Shown here piece after piece: positions 1 to 5,409 of a DNA stretch of 8,955 bases. Location: the NCBI GenBank assembly GCA_946221975.1, contig CAMIGT010000028.1:1-8955 (forward strand), read 5' to 3'. Position 1 is the first letter of the stretch; the number at the start of each line of letters is the position of its first letter. Origin of the DNA: an uncultured Blastococcus sp. Its GTDB lineage: Bacteria > Actinomycetota > Actinomycetes > Mycobacteriales > Antricoccaceae. The notes under the pieces are model-generated. The model worked only from the letters and a program-made list of their open reading frames with translations. It was not told where the DNA came from and searched no databases. The translations under genes and the position numbers were made by a program.

Positions 1-2
1 TT

Positions 3-149
3 CGCTTCGGTGTCGCTTTGGTGGGAATCTCGTCGCGGTCGTCATCGGCCGATGAGCTGCCACGGCGCGCGTCACTGGTCCGCGAGGTGGATAGGTTCTC
101 CGAGACCGAGCCAGGGGCGATGCTCCAGCGAGACTTCGGCGAAGCGTGA
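3..149 (+). CDS. 3' end of an unidentified protein (partial, cut by window start)
   Basis: An open frame enters from the left edge and stops with TGA at 147-149, giving about 48 residues that begin RFGVALVGISS and end MLQRDFGEA. Third codon positions are mostly G or C, and the residue mix is ordinary (charged helix-like stretch LVREVDRF). The two other plus frames give either an early stop or an Arg/Trp-rich string typical of an out-of-frame reading. A strong hairpin starts 30 bases after the stop, as expected for a gene end converging on rmuC. I do not recognise the family. The coding call itself is only moderately secure because so little is visible. Confidence 0.42.
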   Translation, partial: RFGVALVGISSRSSSADELPRRASLVREVDRFSETEPGAMLQRDFGEA

Positions 150-178
150 GCCGAAACGTCGTCGTCGTTCACATACAT

Positions 179-210
179 CCTTGGGTCCGGGGGAGACTAC
201 GGCCCCAAGG
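179..210. terminator. Hairpin between convergent genes, likely terminator without U-tract
   Basis: CCTTGGG at 179-185 pairs with CCCAAGG at 204-210. After one mismatch, CC at 187-188 pairs with GG at 201-202, leaving a loop of about 12 bases. It sits 30 bases after the stop of the plus-strand gene and about 90 bases beyond the end of rmuC on the other strand, so it could serve both. No T-run follows on either strand. U-less hairpins between convergent genes are common in high-GC actinobacteria. Its role as a terminator is inferred from position. Confidence 0.45.
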
Positions 211-252
211 ATAGCCGCCTGACTATGGCGCTTCGGTGAAGCGGGTGGGTCG

Positions 253-285
253 ACCCGCGGCAGCACTGGATCATCGCTGCCGGGT
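253..285 (-). terminator. GC-rich hairpin just after rmuC
   Basis: ACCC and GGCAGC (253-264, with a 2-base GC bulge between them) pair with GCTGCCGGGT at 276-285. The loop is about 11 bases. It lies 15 bases beyond the rmuC stop on the minus strand. A smaller hairpin, GTAAC-GGT-GTTAC, lies between it and the stop at about 284-296 and shares its edge, so the two may exclude each other. There is no T-run. A further small hairpin, CGCTTC-GGT-GAAGCG, is at 229-243. These structures account for most of the 150-base gap between the convergent genes. Confidence 0.38.
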
Positions 286-299
286 AACGGTGTTACGTG

Positions 300-1433
300 T
301 CACGAGCTGCGTCGTCGCGGGTGCTCCTCTCGTTGGGTTGGCAGGTCAGCATCGATCTCGCGTTCCGGCGGGTCGGCAACGTGTAGCTCCCGTACGGCAC
401 GGTCGATCGGGTCCGGCGCCTCCAGAGCCGTGCGCGCGATGCCCGCCTCCTGCATCTTGCGCGCGGGTACGAGCACGCTGCGCTCCAGCGAGCCGACGGC
501 GTCGTTGTAACGGCCTACGGCGCTGTGCAGCGACGACCCGAGCTTGCCCAGGTGGCCGGCGAAAGTGCCCAGGCGCTGGTGCAGCTGCTGCCCGAGCTGC
601 AGGATCTGCTGCGCTTCGCGGCTGATGGTGTCCTGGCGCCACGTGTGCGCGACGGTGCGCAGCAGCGCGAGCAGGGTTGACGGCGTGGCGATGACGATGT
701 CGCGGTCGAATCCGAACTCCAGCAGCGCCGGCTCGTGCTGCAGCGCCAGCTGCAAGAACGCGTCGGAGGGCAGGAACATGACGGTGAACTCTGGCGACTC
801 GGTTAGTGCCGAGGGATAGGCCCGCGTCGCCAGAGTCTCCATATGGGCGCGCACCTGCTTCGCGTGCTCGCGATGCAGCCGAGTGCGCGAGTTGTCGTCG
901 GCTTCGAGAGCTGCGATGAACGCGGTAAAGGGGACCTTGGCATCGACCACAACCGCGCGCCGGCCGGTGAGGTGGACGACGAGGTCCGGGCGCAGCTCAC
1001 CGTCGGTGCTCTTGGCCCGATGCTGTTCGGTGAAGTCGCAGTGGTCGATCATGCCGGCCGACTCGACGATCCGACGCAGCTGTATCTCGCCCCACCGTCC
1101 ACGCACGTGTGGAGCGCGCAACGCGTTGATAAGACCGGTGGTGTGCGTGCTCAGCGCCGCCTGCTGATCGTGCATCGAGCGGACCTGCTCACGCAGTTCG
1201 CCGTGTGCCTCGGCGCGCTCGGCTTCGCTGAGCTGCAAGAATCGCTCGACCCGCCGCAGCGACTCCTCGATCGGCGCAACGGCGTCAACGCTGAAGTCGT
1301 CGCCCGCCGGGCGCATGCGGCGACCGGCCCACAAGCCGGCAACCGCCCCGAGCGCGAAGCACAGCAGCGCGATCACGATGACGAAGACGGTGGTGGCATC
1401 CATGCGCCTGAGCATGACGCATGGCACCGACAT
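300..1433 (-). CDS. rmuC: DNA recombination protein RmuC-like (DUF195 family)
   Basis: This is a membrane-anchored, nuclease-like protein of the RmuC family; E. coli RmuC limits recombination at inverted repeats. The sequence shows one N-terminal transmembrane segment (about residues 13-36), then a charged, probably coiled-coil stretch (about 50-100). The family core follows, with RGRWGEIQLRRIVE (111-124), VVVDAKVP (161-168) and PSTLLALLRTVA (251-262). At up to 377 residues it is shorter than the E. coli protein, as is usual in actinobacteria. The C-terminal 40 residues are acidic, then Arg-rich. Start choice is uncertain. ATG 1433 lies 7 bases after the alkA stop and suits coupled translation. 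ATG 1415 and ATG 1403 (giving MDATTVF directly before the membrane segment) are also possible, and none has a good ribosome binding site. It is the last gene of the three-gene minus-strand operon. Confidence 0.88.
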   Translation of the reverse strand: MSVPCVMLRRMDATTVFVIVIALLCFALGAVAGLWAGRRMRPAGDDFSVDAVAPIEESLRRVERFLQLSEAERAEAHGELREQVRSMHDQQAALSTHTTGLINALRAPHVRGRWGEIQLRRIVESAGMIDHCDFTEQHRAKSTDGELRPDLVVHLTGRRAVVVDAKVPFTAFIAALEADDNSRTRLHREHAKQVRAHMETLATRAYPSALTESPEFTVMFLPSDAFLQLALQHEPALLEFGFDRDIVIATPSTLLALLRTVAHTWRQDTISREAQQILQLGQQLHQRLGTFAGHLGKLGSSLHSAVGRYNDAVGSLERSVLVPARKMQEAGIARTALEAPDPIDRAVRELHVADPPEREIDADLPTQREEHPRRRSS

Positions 1434-1440
1434 TGCCCGG

Positions 1441-2331
1441 TTACGGCGAGTACGCCGCCCACAGATGGTGGGTGAGGTAGCTGCGCAGCGGCGCGAAGCG
1501 TACGGCGCACTCGCCGAGTTTCTTCGGGTCTTGCGGCATCGCGTGCTGGGCCGCGGAGCGACGGACGATCAGGTCGGTGGCGAGGAGTACGTCGCGGTCG
1601 CCGAGCGCGCGCATGAGCACGTAGTCGGCGGTCCACGGACCGATCCCGGGCGCCGCGAGCAGCGCCTCTCGGGCTGTCGGCGGGTCAATGTCGGGGCCGA
1701 GGTCTATCGTCCCGGCTGCCAGCAGCGCGCTGGCCAAAACGATCGCGCGACCGCGGCTGCGGGGCATGGGGAGAGCCCCCGGGTCGATGGCGGCGAGATC
1801 GGCAGCGGTGGGAAAGAGGTGGGTGAGGCCGGGGACTGGAGACCGTAGTTGTGCGCCGTACTCGGCGGCGATCCGCCCGCAGATCGTCGAGGCGCCGGCG
1901 ACTGAGATCTGCTGCCCGACGAGGGCGCGCACGACGAGTTCGTGCGGGTCCGCGGCGCCCGGCAGGTGAAGTCCAGGTCGTGCGGCGATGAGCGGCGCCA
2001 GTTCGGGGTGCTCGCGGAGCGCGGCATCGACCGCGGCCGAGTCGGCCTCGATGTCGAAGACGCGCAGGACCGCCGCGTCGACCGCGTGGTGATCGCCTGG
2101 CGCTGACCACGTCCGGACTGTCAGTCGGTGCGAGGTGGCGCGTGCCTCGATCACTGCCGGGCCGCCGGGCAGGCGCAGCGTGCGCGCGTATCGCCACGCC
2201 GCGCCGTCACGCGCGACGACCTCGACCCCGGGAATCGCACGGCTGGCCAGGAACCCAAACAGGTGATCACGGTCGTACGGCGCGCGTAGCTGGTAGCGGC
2301 GGGTGCGCGGTTCGGCGTACTCGGCGGTCAT
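1441..2331 (-). CDS. alkA: DNA-3-methyladenine glycosylase, AlkA type
   Basis: This base-excision repair enzyme removes alkylated bases such as 3-methyladenine by cutting the N-glycosidic bond. The 296-residue protein has an AlkA N-terminal domain (about 10-110) followed by an HhH-GPD glycosylase fold. VGQQISVAGA (138-147) matches the usual family block. The helix-hairpin-helix is LLAAPGIGPWTADYVLMRAL (224-243). The catalytic Asp is D253 in LATDLIV, aligning with D238 of E. coli AlkA. The C-terminal FAPLRSYLTHHLW mirrors the E. coli WKPWRSYALLHIW. The Ada methyltransferase module that is fused to AlkA in many actinobacteria is absent, so this is a stand-alone AlkA. The ATG at 2331 has CAGGG about 5 bases upstream, overlapping the end of the preceding DUF998 gene 13 bases away, which indicates an operon. 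Confidence 0.9.
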   Translation of the reverse strand: MTAEYAEPRTRRYQLRAPYDRDHLFGFLASRAIPGVEVVARDGAAWRYARTLRLPGGPAVIEARATSHRLTVRTWSAPGDHHAVDAAVLRVFDIEADSAAVDAALREHPELAPLIAARPGLHLPGAADPHELVVRALVGQQISVAGASTICGRIAAEYGAQLRSPVPGLTHLFPTAADLAAIDPGALPMPRSRGRAIVLASALLAAGTIDLGPDIDPPTAREALLAAPGIGPWTADYVLMRALGDRDVLLATDLIVRRSAAQHAMPQDPKKLGECAVRFAPLRSYLTHHLWAAYSP

Positions 2332-2344
2332 GACGCCCTGAACG

Positions 2345-2932
2345 CTAGCCGAAGGCGAGCTGCACGCAGACGATCAGGTAGAACACGCTGATCGTCACGA
2401 TGAAGACGCGCTCGGCGAGGCCGAAGATGCGGCGCCGCAGCGGCGGCAGCAGGCCGATGATCAGGATGATGAGCGAGACGAGCGCTACCCAGTGCAGGAC
2501 GTTGAGTACGCCGCCCACCGGCTCGCCTGCCCACAGGCGGGTGAAGTCACCGCTGAGGTTGTAGCTCAGGGCGAACCAGGCGACCGCGAGGATGTAGTGG
2601 ATGACGCCGACGCGGGTGCGGGCCCGGCCTTCGACGTCGGTCGGCGTATACGGAAGGGCGAAAAAGATCAGGGCCAGCATGGCGAGCTGGGCGATAGCGC
2701 TGCGTTGGCCGTCCCAGTCGCCCAGGCCGGCAAACACGGCGCCTGCGAGGGCCGCCCAGGACAGCGCGGTCACCCAGGTCATGGCGGTGGCGACGCGGCT
2801 GGTCGGGCCGACCGCGTAGTCGCTGACCGCGTGCTCGACGACGTTGTAGTCGCTGCGCATCACATGTAACGCCACCAGCAGCCCGAGCCGTACGACGAGG
2901 GCAATGGCAGCGATCAGGGCGAGGATGGTCAC
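2345..2932 (-). CDS. DUF998 family integral membrane protein
   Basis: A 195-residue, very hydrophobic protein with about six predicted membrane segments (near residues 2-22, 45-65, 73-93, 106-126, 140-162 and 171-192). The SDYAVGP motif at 37-43 after the first segment, and the PTDVEG...TRVGVIHY block in the middle, are typical of DUF998 (PF06197), whose function is unknown. I chose GTG 2932 because the protein then begins directly with the first membrane segment (VTILALIAAIAL). A longer reading back to 3040 adds 36 Arg/Cys-rich residues that look non-coding and would cover the promoter region. GGGAC lies about 7 bases upstream of the GTG. It is the first gene of the operon with alkA and rmuC, and divergent to ychF. 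Confidence 0.82.
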   Translation of the reverse strand: MTILALIAAIALVVRLGLLVALHVMRSDYNVVEHAVSDYAVGPTSRVATAMTWVTALSWAALAGAVFAGLGDWDGQRSAIAQLAMLALIFFALPYTPTDVEGRARTRVGVIHYILAVAWFALSYNLSGDFTRLWAGEPVGGVLNVLHWVALVSLIILIIGLLPPLRRRIFGLAERVFIVTISVFYLIVCVQLAFG

Positions 2933-2970
2933 GGCGGGGTCCCGTTCAGTCGAGTCGCGTGCGCGCGGTG

Positions 2971-2976
2971 TGTATA
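2971..2976 (-). promoter_or_regulatory. Candidate -10 box for the DUF998-alkA-rmuC operon
   Basis: On the minus strand, TATACA (read 2976 to 2971) resembles the TATAAT consensus and is one of the few AT-rich hexamers in this gap. It lies 38 bases upstream of the chosen GTG at 2932. No convincing -35 box is visible at 17-18 bases; TGCTGG is the nearest hexamer. This is a weak but positionally sensible call. Confidence 0.35.
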
Positions 2977-2980
2977 GAAG

Positions 2981-3018
2981 GTAGTGCCGGCGGCCAGCAC
3001 ACGTTGCTCGAGCACTAC
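2981..3018. promoter_or_regulatory. Inverted repeats in the divergent ychF / DUF998 promoter region
   Basis: GTAGTGC (2981-2987) and GCACTAC (3012-3018) form a perfect 7-bp inverted repeat with a 24-base spacer. Inside its right side lies the perfect 10-bp palindrome TGCTCGAGCA (3005-3014). The element sits between the -10 candidates of two divergent genes, where an operator for a dimeric regulator would be expected. No regulator is encoded nearby, and the site could also be chance in GC-rich DNA. Confidence 0.3.
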
Positions 3019-3044
3019 AGACGAGCGTGGCCGGTGACACCGCC

Positions 3045-3050
3045 TAGGAT
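3045..3050 (+). promoter_or_regulatory. Candidate -10 box of ychF, possibly giving a leaderless mRNA
   Basis: TAGGAT fits the actinobacterial TANNNT -10 pattern and is followed by exactly 8 bases and then the GTG start at 3059. This would place transcription start at or next to the start codon, a leaderless mRNA. The same bases contain AGGA about 9-10 bases before the GTG, which could instead be the ribosome binding site. The sequence does not settle which. Confidence 0.38.
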
Positions 3051-3058
3051 GGACGACC

Positions 3059-4162
3059 GTGACTCTCACCATCGGCATCGTCGGGCTGCCCAACGTCGGC
3101 AAGTCCACCCTCTTCAACGCGCTGACGCGCAACAACGTGCTCGCCGCGAACTACCCGTTCGCGACGATCGAGCCCAACGTCGGGGTGGTCGGCGTACCCG
3201 ACCCGCGCCTCGGCGAGCTCGCCAAGGTCTTCGGCTCGGCCCGCGAGCTGCCGGCCACCGTGTCGTTCGTCGACATCGCCGGCATCGTCAAGGGTGCGAG
3301 CGAGGGGGAGGGGCTCGGCAACAAGTTCCTGGCCAACATCCGCGAGGCTGATGCGATCTGCCAGGTGGTGCGCGCCTTCAGTGACGACAACGTCGTACAC
3401 GTCGACGGCCGGGTCGACCCGAGCTCGGACATTGAGACGATCAATACCGAGCTGATCCTCGCCGACCTGCAGACGATCGAAAAAGCCCTGCCGCGCCTGG
3501 AAAAGGACGCGCGCAACCGCAAGGAGCTGCAGCCGCAGCTGACCGCCGCGAAGCAGGCGCAGGAGCTGTTGGAGAGTGGTACGACGCTGTTCGCGGGCGC
3601 GGCCAAGGCGGGCATCGACATGGATGCGCTGCGCGAGCTGCACCTGTTGACGGCCAAGCCGTTCCTCTACGTCTTCAACGTCGACACCGACGTACTGTCC
3701 GATGATGCGCGCAAGGCCGAGCTGTCCGCGATCGTCGAGCCCGCCGAAGCAATCTTCCTCGATGCGAAGACCGAGGAGGAGCTGATCGAGCTCGACCCGG
3801 AGGACGCCGCCGAGCTGCTTGAGTCGATCGGGCAGGAGGAGTCCGGCCTCGACCAGCTCGCGCATGCGGGCTTCCGCACGCTCGGGCTGCAGACCTACCT
3901 GACTGCGGGGCCGAAGGAGTCGCGCGCCTGGACGATCCCGGTCGGCGCGACTGCGCCTGAGGCCGCGGGAGTGATCCACTCCGACTTCCAGAAGGGCTTC
4001 ATCAAGGCCGAAGTTGTCTCGTTCGAGGACCTCGTTGCGGCCGGTTCGATGGCTGCGGCTAAGGCGGCCGGCAAGGTCCGCATCGAAGGTAAGGACTACG
4101 TCATGGCCGACGGCGACGTCGTGGAGTTCCGAAGCGGACTAACCTCTGGCGGGAAGAAGTGA
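3059..4162 (+). CDS. ychF: Redox/ribosome-associated P-loop NTPase YchF with an altered C-terminus
   Basis: YchF/OLA1 is a universally conserved, ribosome-associated cytoplasmic ATPase of the Obg class. Visible parts are Walker [10 protein letters not shown] (residues 9-17), switch regions with [11 protein letters not shown] (32-42), G3-type DIAG (72-75), a helical insert (about 130-200), the base-specificity site NVDTD (207-211; Obg GTPases have NKxD) and a C-terminal TGS domain (about 278-362). The GTG start gives [16 protein letters not shown], the standard N-terminus. The oddity is the end. The family normally closes with [15 protein letters not shown], whereas here it reads DGDVVEF followed by [10 protein letters not shown], so the last TGS strand is replaced by a foreign 10-residue tail. 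The normal end is found downstream twice. The fold is otherwise complete at 367 residues, so I expect a working protein, though this is not proven. Confidence 0.96.
   Translation: MTLTIGIVGLPNVGKSTLFNALTRNNVLAANYPFATIEPNVGVVGVPDPRLGELAKVFGSARELPATVSFVDIAGIVKGASEGEGLGNKFLANIREADAICQVVRAFSDDNVVHVDGRVDPSSDIETINTELILADLQTIEKALPRLEKDARNRKELQPQLTAAKQAQELLESGTTLFAGAAKAGIDMDALRELHLLTAKPFLYVFNVDTDVLSDDARKAELSAIVEPAEAIFLDAKTEEELIELDPEDAAELLESIGQEESGLDQLAHAGFRTLGLQTYLTAGPKESRAWTIPVGATAPEAAGVIHSDFQKGFIKAEVVSFEDLVAAGSMAAAKAAGKVRIEGKDYVMADGDVVEFRSGLTSGGKK
4121..4129 (+). other. Left junction of inserted DNA in the ychF 3' end (attL-like core)
   Basis: GTGGAGTTC, the codons for VEF, is the last point where this ychF matches the expected gene end. 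The next bases are CGAAGC instead of AGGTTC. The same nine bases occur at 4866-4874 and 7028-7036, where they are followed by the expected remainder (AGG TTC AAC GTC TGA). It is therefore the likely crossover region of the insertion. The exact crossover point within the nine bases cannot be seen. Confidence 0.6.
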
Positions 4163-4851
4163 ACTGCCGCTTCTGCGGCCATCAGGTGGAGCCGCAGAAG
4201 AAGTTCTGCGGGGAGTGCGGCGCTCCCGTGGCTGACAGTTCGGGCAACACCGCGAGCACTGGAGGCGGAGATGTCCACGGTGGCTTGTACCAAGCGGGAC
4301 GTGATGTAGTCGTCAATCAGCCGCCGGATGCCCCACCTGCGGCAAAGTATGAGGCCGTCCCAAAATGGCGCAGCCCGTTCACTCAGGCGCTGCTTTCCTG
4401 GGCAGGATTGATCATCGGGTTGATAAGCTTGTTCCCACTTTGGAAGCTCGTTCAGCCGGCTCTAGAACTGCTCAGTTCAGGGCCCGGGGGTGTTCTGGAC
4501 AGCAGTGCCAACTTCGCATGGTTGGCAACCTTCCTGGTTCTGGTCTTGGTTCTAGCCCTGGTCCTTAGTCTACGCCGTGTGACTAATGGCCAGCTGCGCA
4601 AGCCGTTGATGTTCGGGTGGGCAGTGAGTGGCTCAGGGCGTCGTATAACGATCGAGAAGATCCGCACAGAAAAGTGTCCTCAATGTGGTGGAACGATGCG
4701 GTACTACAACAAGCCGACGAAGTGGATTGATCACACGGATGCGAATGGGCGCAAGCGTCGCGAGGTGACCGAGCGTCTCCCCGCGCTTGAGTGCAAGCGA
4801 AACCCGAGGCATTGGGCAGAGGTCGACCCAGCGGAGGAGGCAGAGTCATGA
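4159..4851 (+). CDS. Zinc-ribbon protein with two membrane segments, translationally coupled to ychF
   Basis: A 230-residue protein of unknown function. An N-terminal zinc ribbon (C3-x2-C6 and C17-x2-C20) is followed by a Gly-rich linker with GDVHGGLYQAGRDVVV (37-52). Two membrane segments lie at about 77-98 and 119-138. The C-terminal domain holds a second metal-site candidate, CPQCGG (173-178) with C212 and H218 in CKRNPRHW, and an acidic tail. The topology may place both ribbons on the same side of the membrane. GTG 4159 overlaps the ychF stop as GTGA, so its translation probably depends on ychF. Its own stop overlaps the ATG at 4848 as ATGA. Codon use (TTG, CTA, CTT, AAA) and lower GC differ from ychF, suggesting acquired DNA. 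Linkers of the GxVxGxxYQAGRDV kind occur in conflict-system proteins, so a sensing or defence role is possible but unproven. Confidence 0.75.
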   Translation: MNCRFCGHQVEPQKKFCGECGAPVADSSGNTASTGGGDVHGGLYQAGRDVVVNQPPDAPPAAKYEAVPKWRSPFTQALLSWAGLIIGLISLFPLWKLVQPALELLSSGPGGVLDSSANFAWLATFLVLVLVLALVLSLRRVTNGQLRKPLMFGWAVSGSGRRITIEKIRTEKCPQCGGTMRYYNKPTKWIDHTDANGRKRREVTERLPALECKRNPRHWAEVDPAEEAES

Positions 4852-4889
4852 GCGGTGACGGCGTGGTGGAGTTCAGGTTCAACGTCTGA
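4848..4889 (+). other. Displaced ychF 3' end, readable as a 13-codon ORF
   Basis: ATG at 4848 overlaps the preceding stop and would encode MSGDGVVEFRFNV-stop. The last eight residues are exactly the conserved YchF C-terminus. GDG just before them resembles the ADGD context of the host ychF with one codon fewer. It is best read as a leftover gene end at an integration junction rather than a functional peptide, although the ATGA overlap means ribosomes could translate it. Confidence 0.55.
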
Positions 4890-4897
4890 ACCGTCGC
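4865..4897 (+). repeat. 33-bp direct repeat, copy A (att-like, contains ychF gene end)
   Basis: This copy is identical over 33 bases to 7027-7059; the flanking bases differ (T/C before, C/A after). It contains VEFRFNV-stop plus 8 bases beyond the stop. It holds two overlapping inverted repeats: GTTCAG (4871-4876) with CTGAAC (4886-4891), and GGTTCA (4876-4881) with TGAACC (4887-4892). Dyad symmetry of this kind suits a recombinase-binding site and would also fold as a hairpin. It is the junction between insert 1 and insert 2. Confidence 0.75.
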
Positions 4898-5149
4898 CGC
4901 CAGTTCCGAGGGCTGGCCCTCGTCACGGCCAACGGCGAGGCCGACCTCAACAACGGTCCCGGTCGCATGTTCGCCCGGATCAAGGCAGCGGTCGCCGACC
5001 AGGAGACGGAGATGAAGTCCATCCGCCAGAGCCGGGCAGTTGCAGCGCGCGACGCTCGGCAAGGCCCCCAAGGGGATGCCCCTCTGACGTACACCGTGCA
5101 GACCAAGGTGATCGAGGACGAGGCTACGACGGTGCGCGCAATCTTCGCG
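4889..5149 (+). pseudogene. Serine recombinase (resolvase/integrase family) internal fragment
   Basis: In one frame the DNA reads FRGLALVTANGEADL, then GPGRMFARIKAAVADQETEMKS, and ends VIEDEATTVRAIFA. This matches the end of the resolvase catalytic domain (the DLxTxxGRMxARxxxAVAxxExE block and long E helix) and the start of the recombinase domain in large serine recombinases. The N-terminal part with the catalytic serine and the whole C-terminal DNA-binding and zinc/coiled-coil part are missing. There is no usable start codon, and an in-frame TGA lies at 4856-4858. It begins flush with repeat copy A, where an integrase gene would be expected to sit beside its att site. It is non-functional as it stands and ends abruptly just before the HNH fragment. 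Confidence 0.7.
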
Positions 5150-5162
5150 CCTTCACTAGGGC

Positions 5163-5409
5163 GTGCGGCTGGTCGACAAGGCGACCAAGGCCGCCGTCTA
5201 CACGCAGCAGACCGACACGGCCAAGACCGCCGGGGTGTCGAACTGCCCGATCTGCGCCAACGGCCACGGGTCGAAGAAGGCCCAGGTCTACGCGCTGAAG
5301 GAGATGGAGGTCGACCACGTGATCGCTTGGTTTAAGGGCGGCTCCAGCGACCTCGCCAACTGCGAGATGCTCTGCATCACCCACAAACCTCAGCAAGGGC
5401 AACCGTTAG
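5163..5409 (+). pseudogene. HNH endonuclease domain, frameshifted remnant
   Basis: From GTG 5163 the frame reads VDKATKAAVYTQQ, then NCPICANG (C28, C31), EMEVDHVIAW (D51, H52), GGSSDLANCEMLC (N66, C67, C71) and H74. This is an HNH nuclease fold like the C-terminal HNH modules of DUF262-type proteins. At 5385-5387 there is one A too many (CACAAACC). Removing one A gives THNLSKGNR and a stop (TAG 5407-5409), the expected family ending with the third HNH Asn; the uncorrected frame runs on with unrelated residues to 5507. The N-terminal partner domain is absent and an in-frame TAG lies at 5157-5159. It is a domain-sized remnant, probably fused to a larger protein originally. A sequencing error could explain the indel but not the missing N-terminus. 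Confidence 0.65.

Noticed and set aside
72..266. Minus-strand 64-codon open frame downstream of rmuC
   Set aside because: It spans two strong hairpins and the end of a better-supported plus-strand gene; the residue mix is uninformative and no ribosome binding site is evident.
843..1475. A 210-codon plus-strand open frame across rmuC
   Set aside because: Antisense to the conserved RmuC core. Composition is typical of a shadow frame and there are no recognisable domains.
1315..1848. A 177-codon plus-strand open frame across the end of alkA
   Set aside because: Antisense to the AlkA catalytic domain; Gly/Arg-rich with no motif.
2933..3040. N-terminal extension of the DUF998 protein to an upstream ATG
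   Set aside because: The extra 36 residues are Arg/Cys-rich, unlike a membrane protein start, and would cover the only plausible promoter. GTG 2932 begins exactly at the first membrane segment.
3044..3979. A 311-codon open frame on the minus strand across ychF
   Set aside because: It is the mirror of ychF in GC-rich DNA: Arg-, Leu- and Gln-rich with no family motif, while the plus strand encodes an unmistakable YchF.
4859..5335. One continuous gene joining the serine recombinase and HNH pieces
   Set aside because: The two similarities lie in different frames with an in-frame stop before the HNH part (5157-5159), and the families are not known as one protein. They are treated as two adjoining relics.
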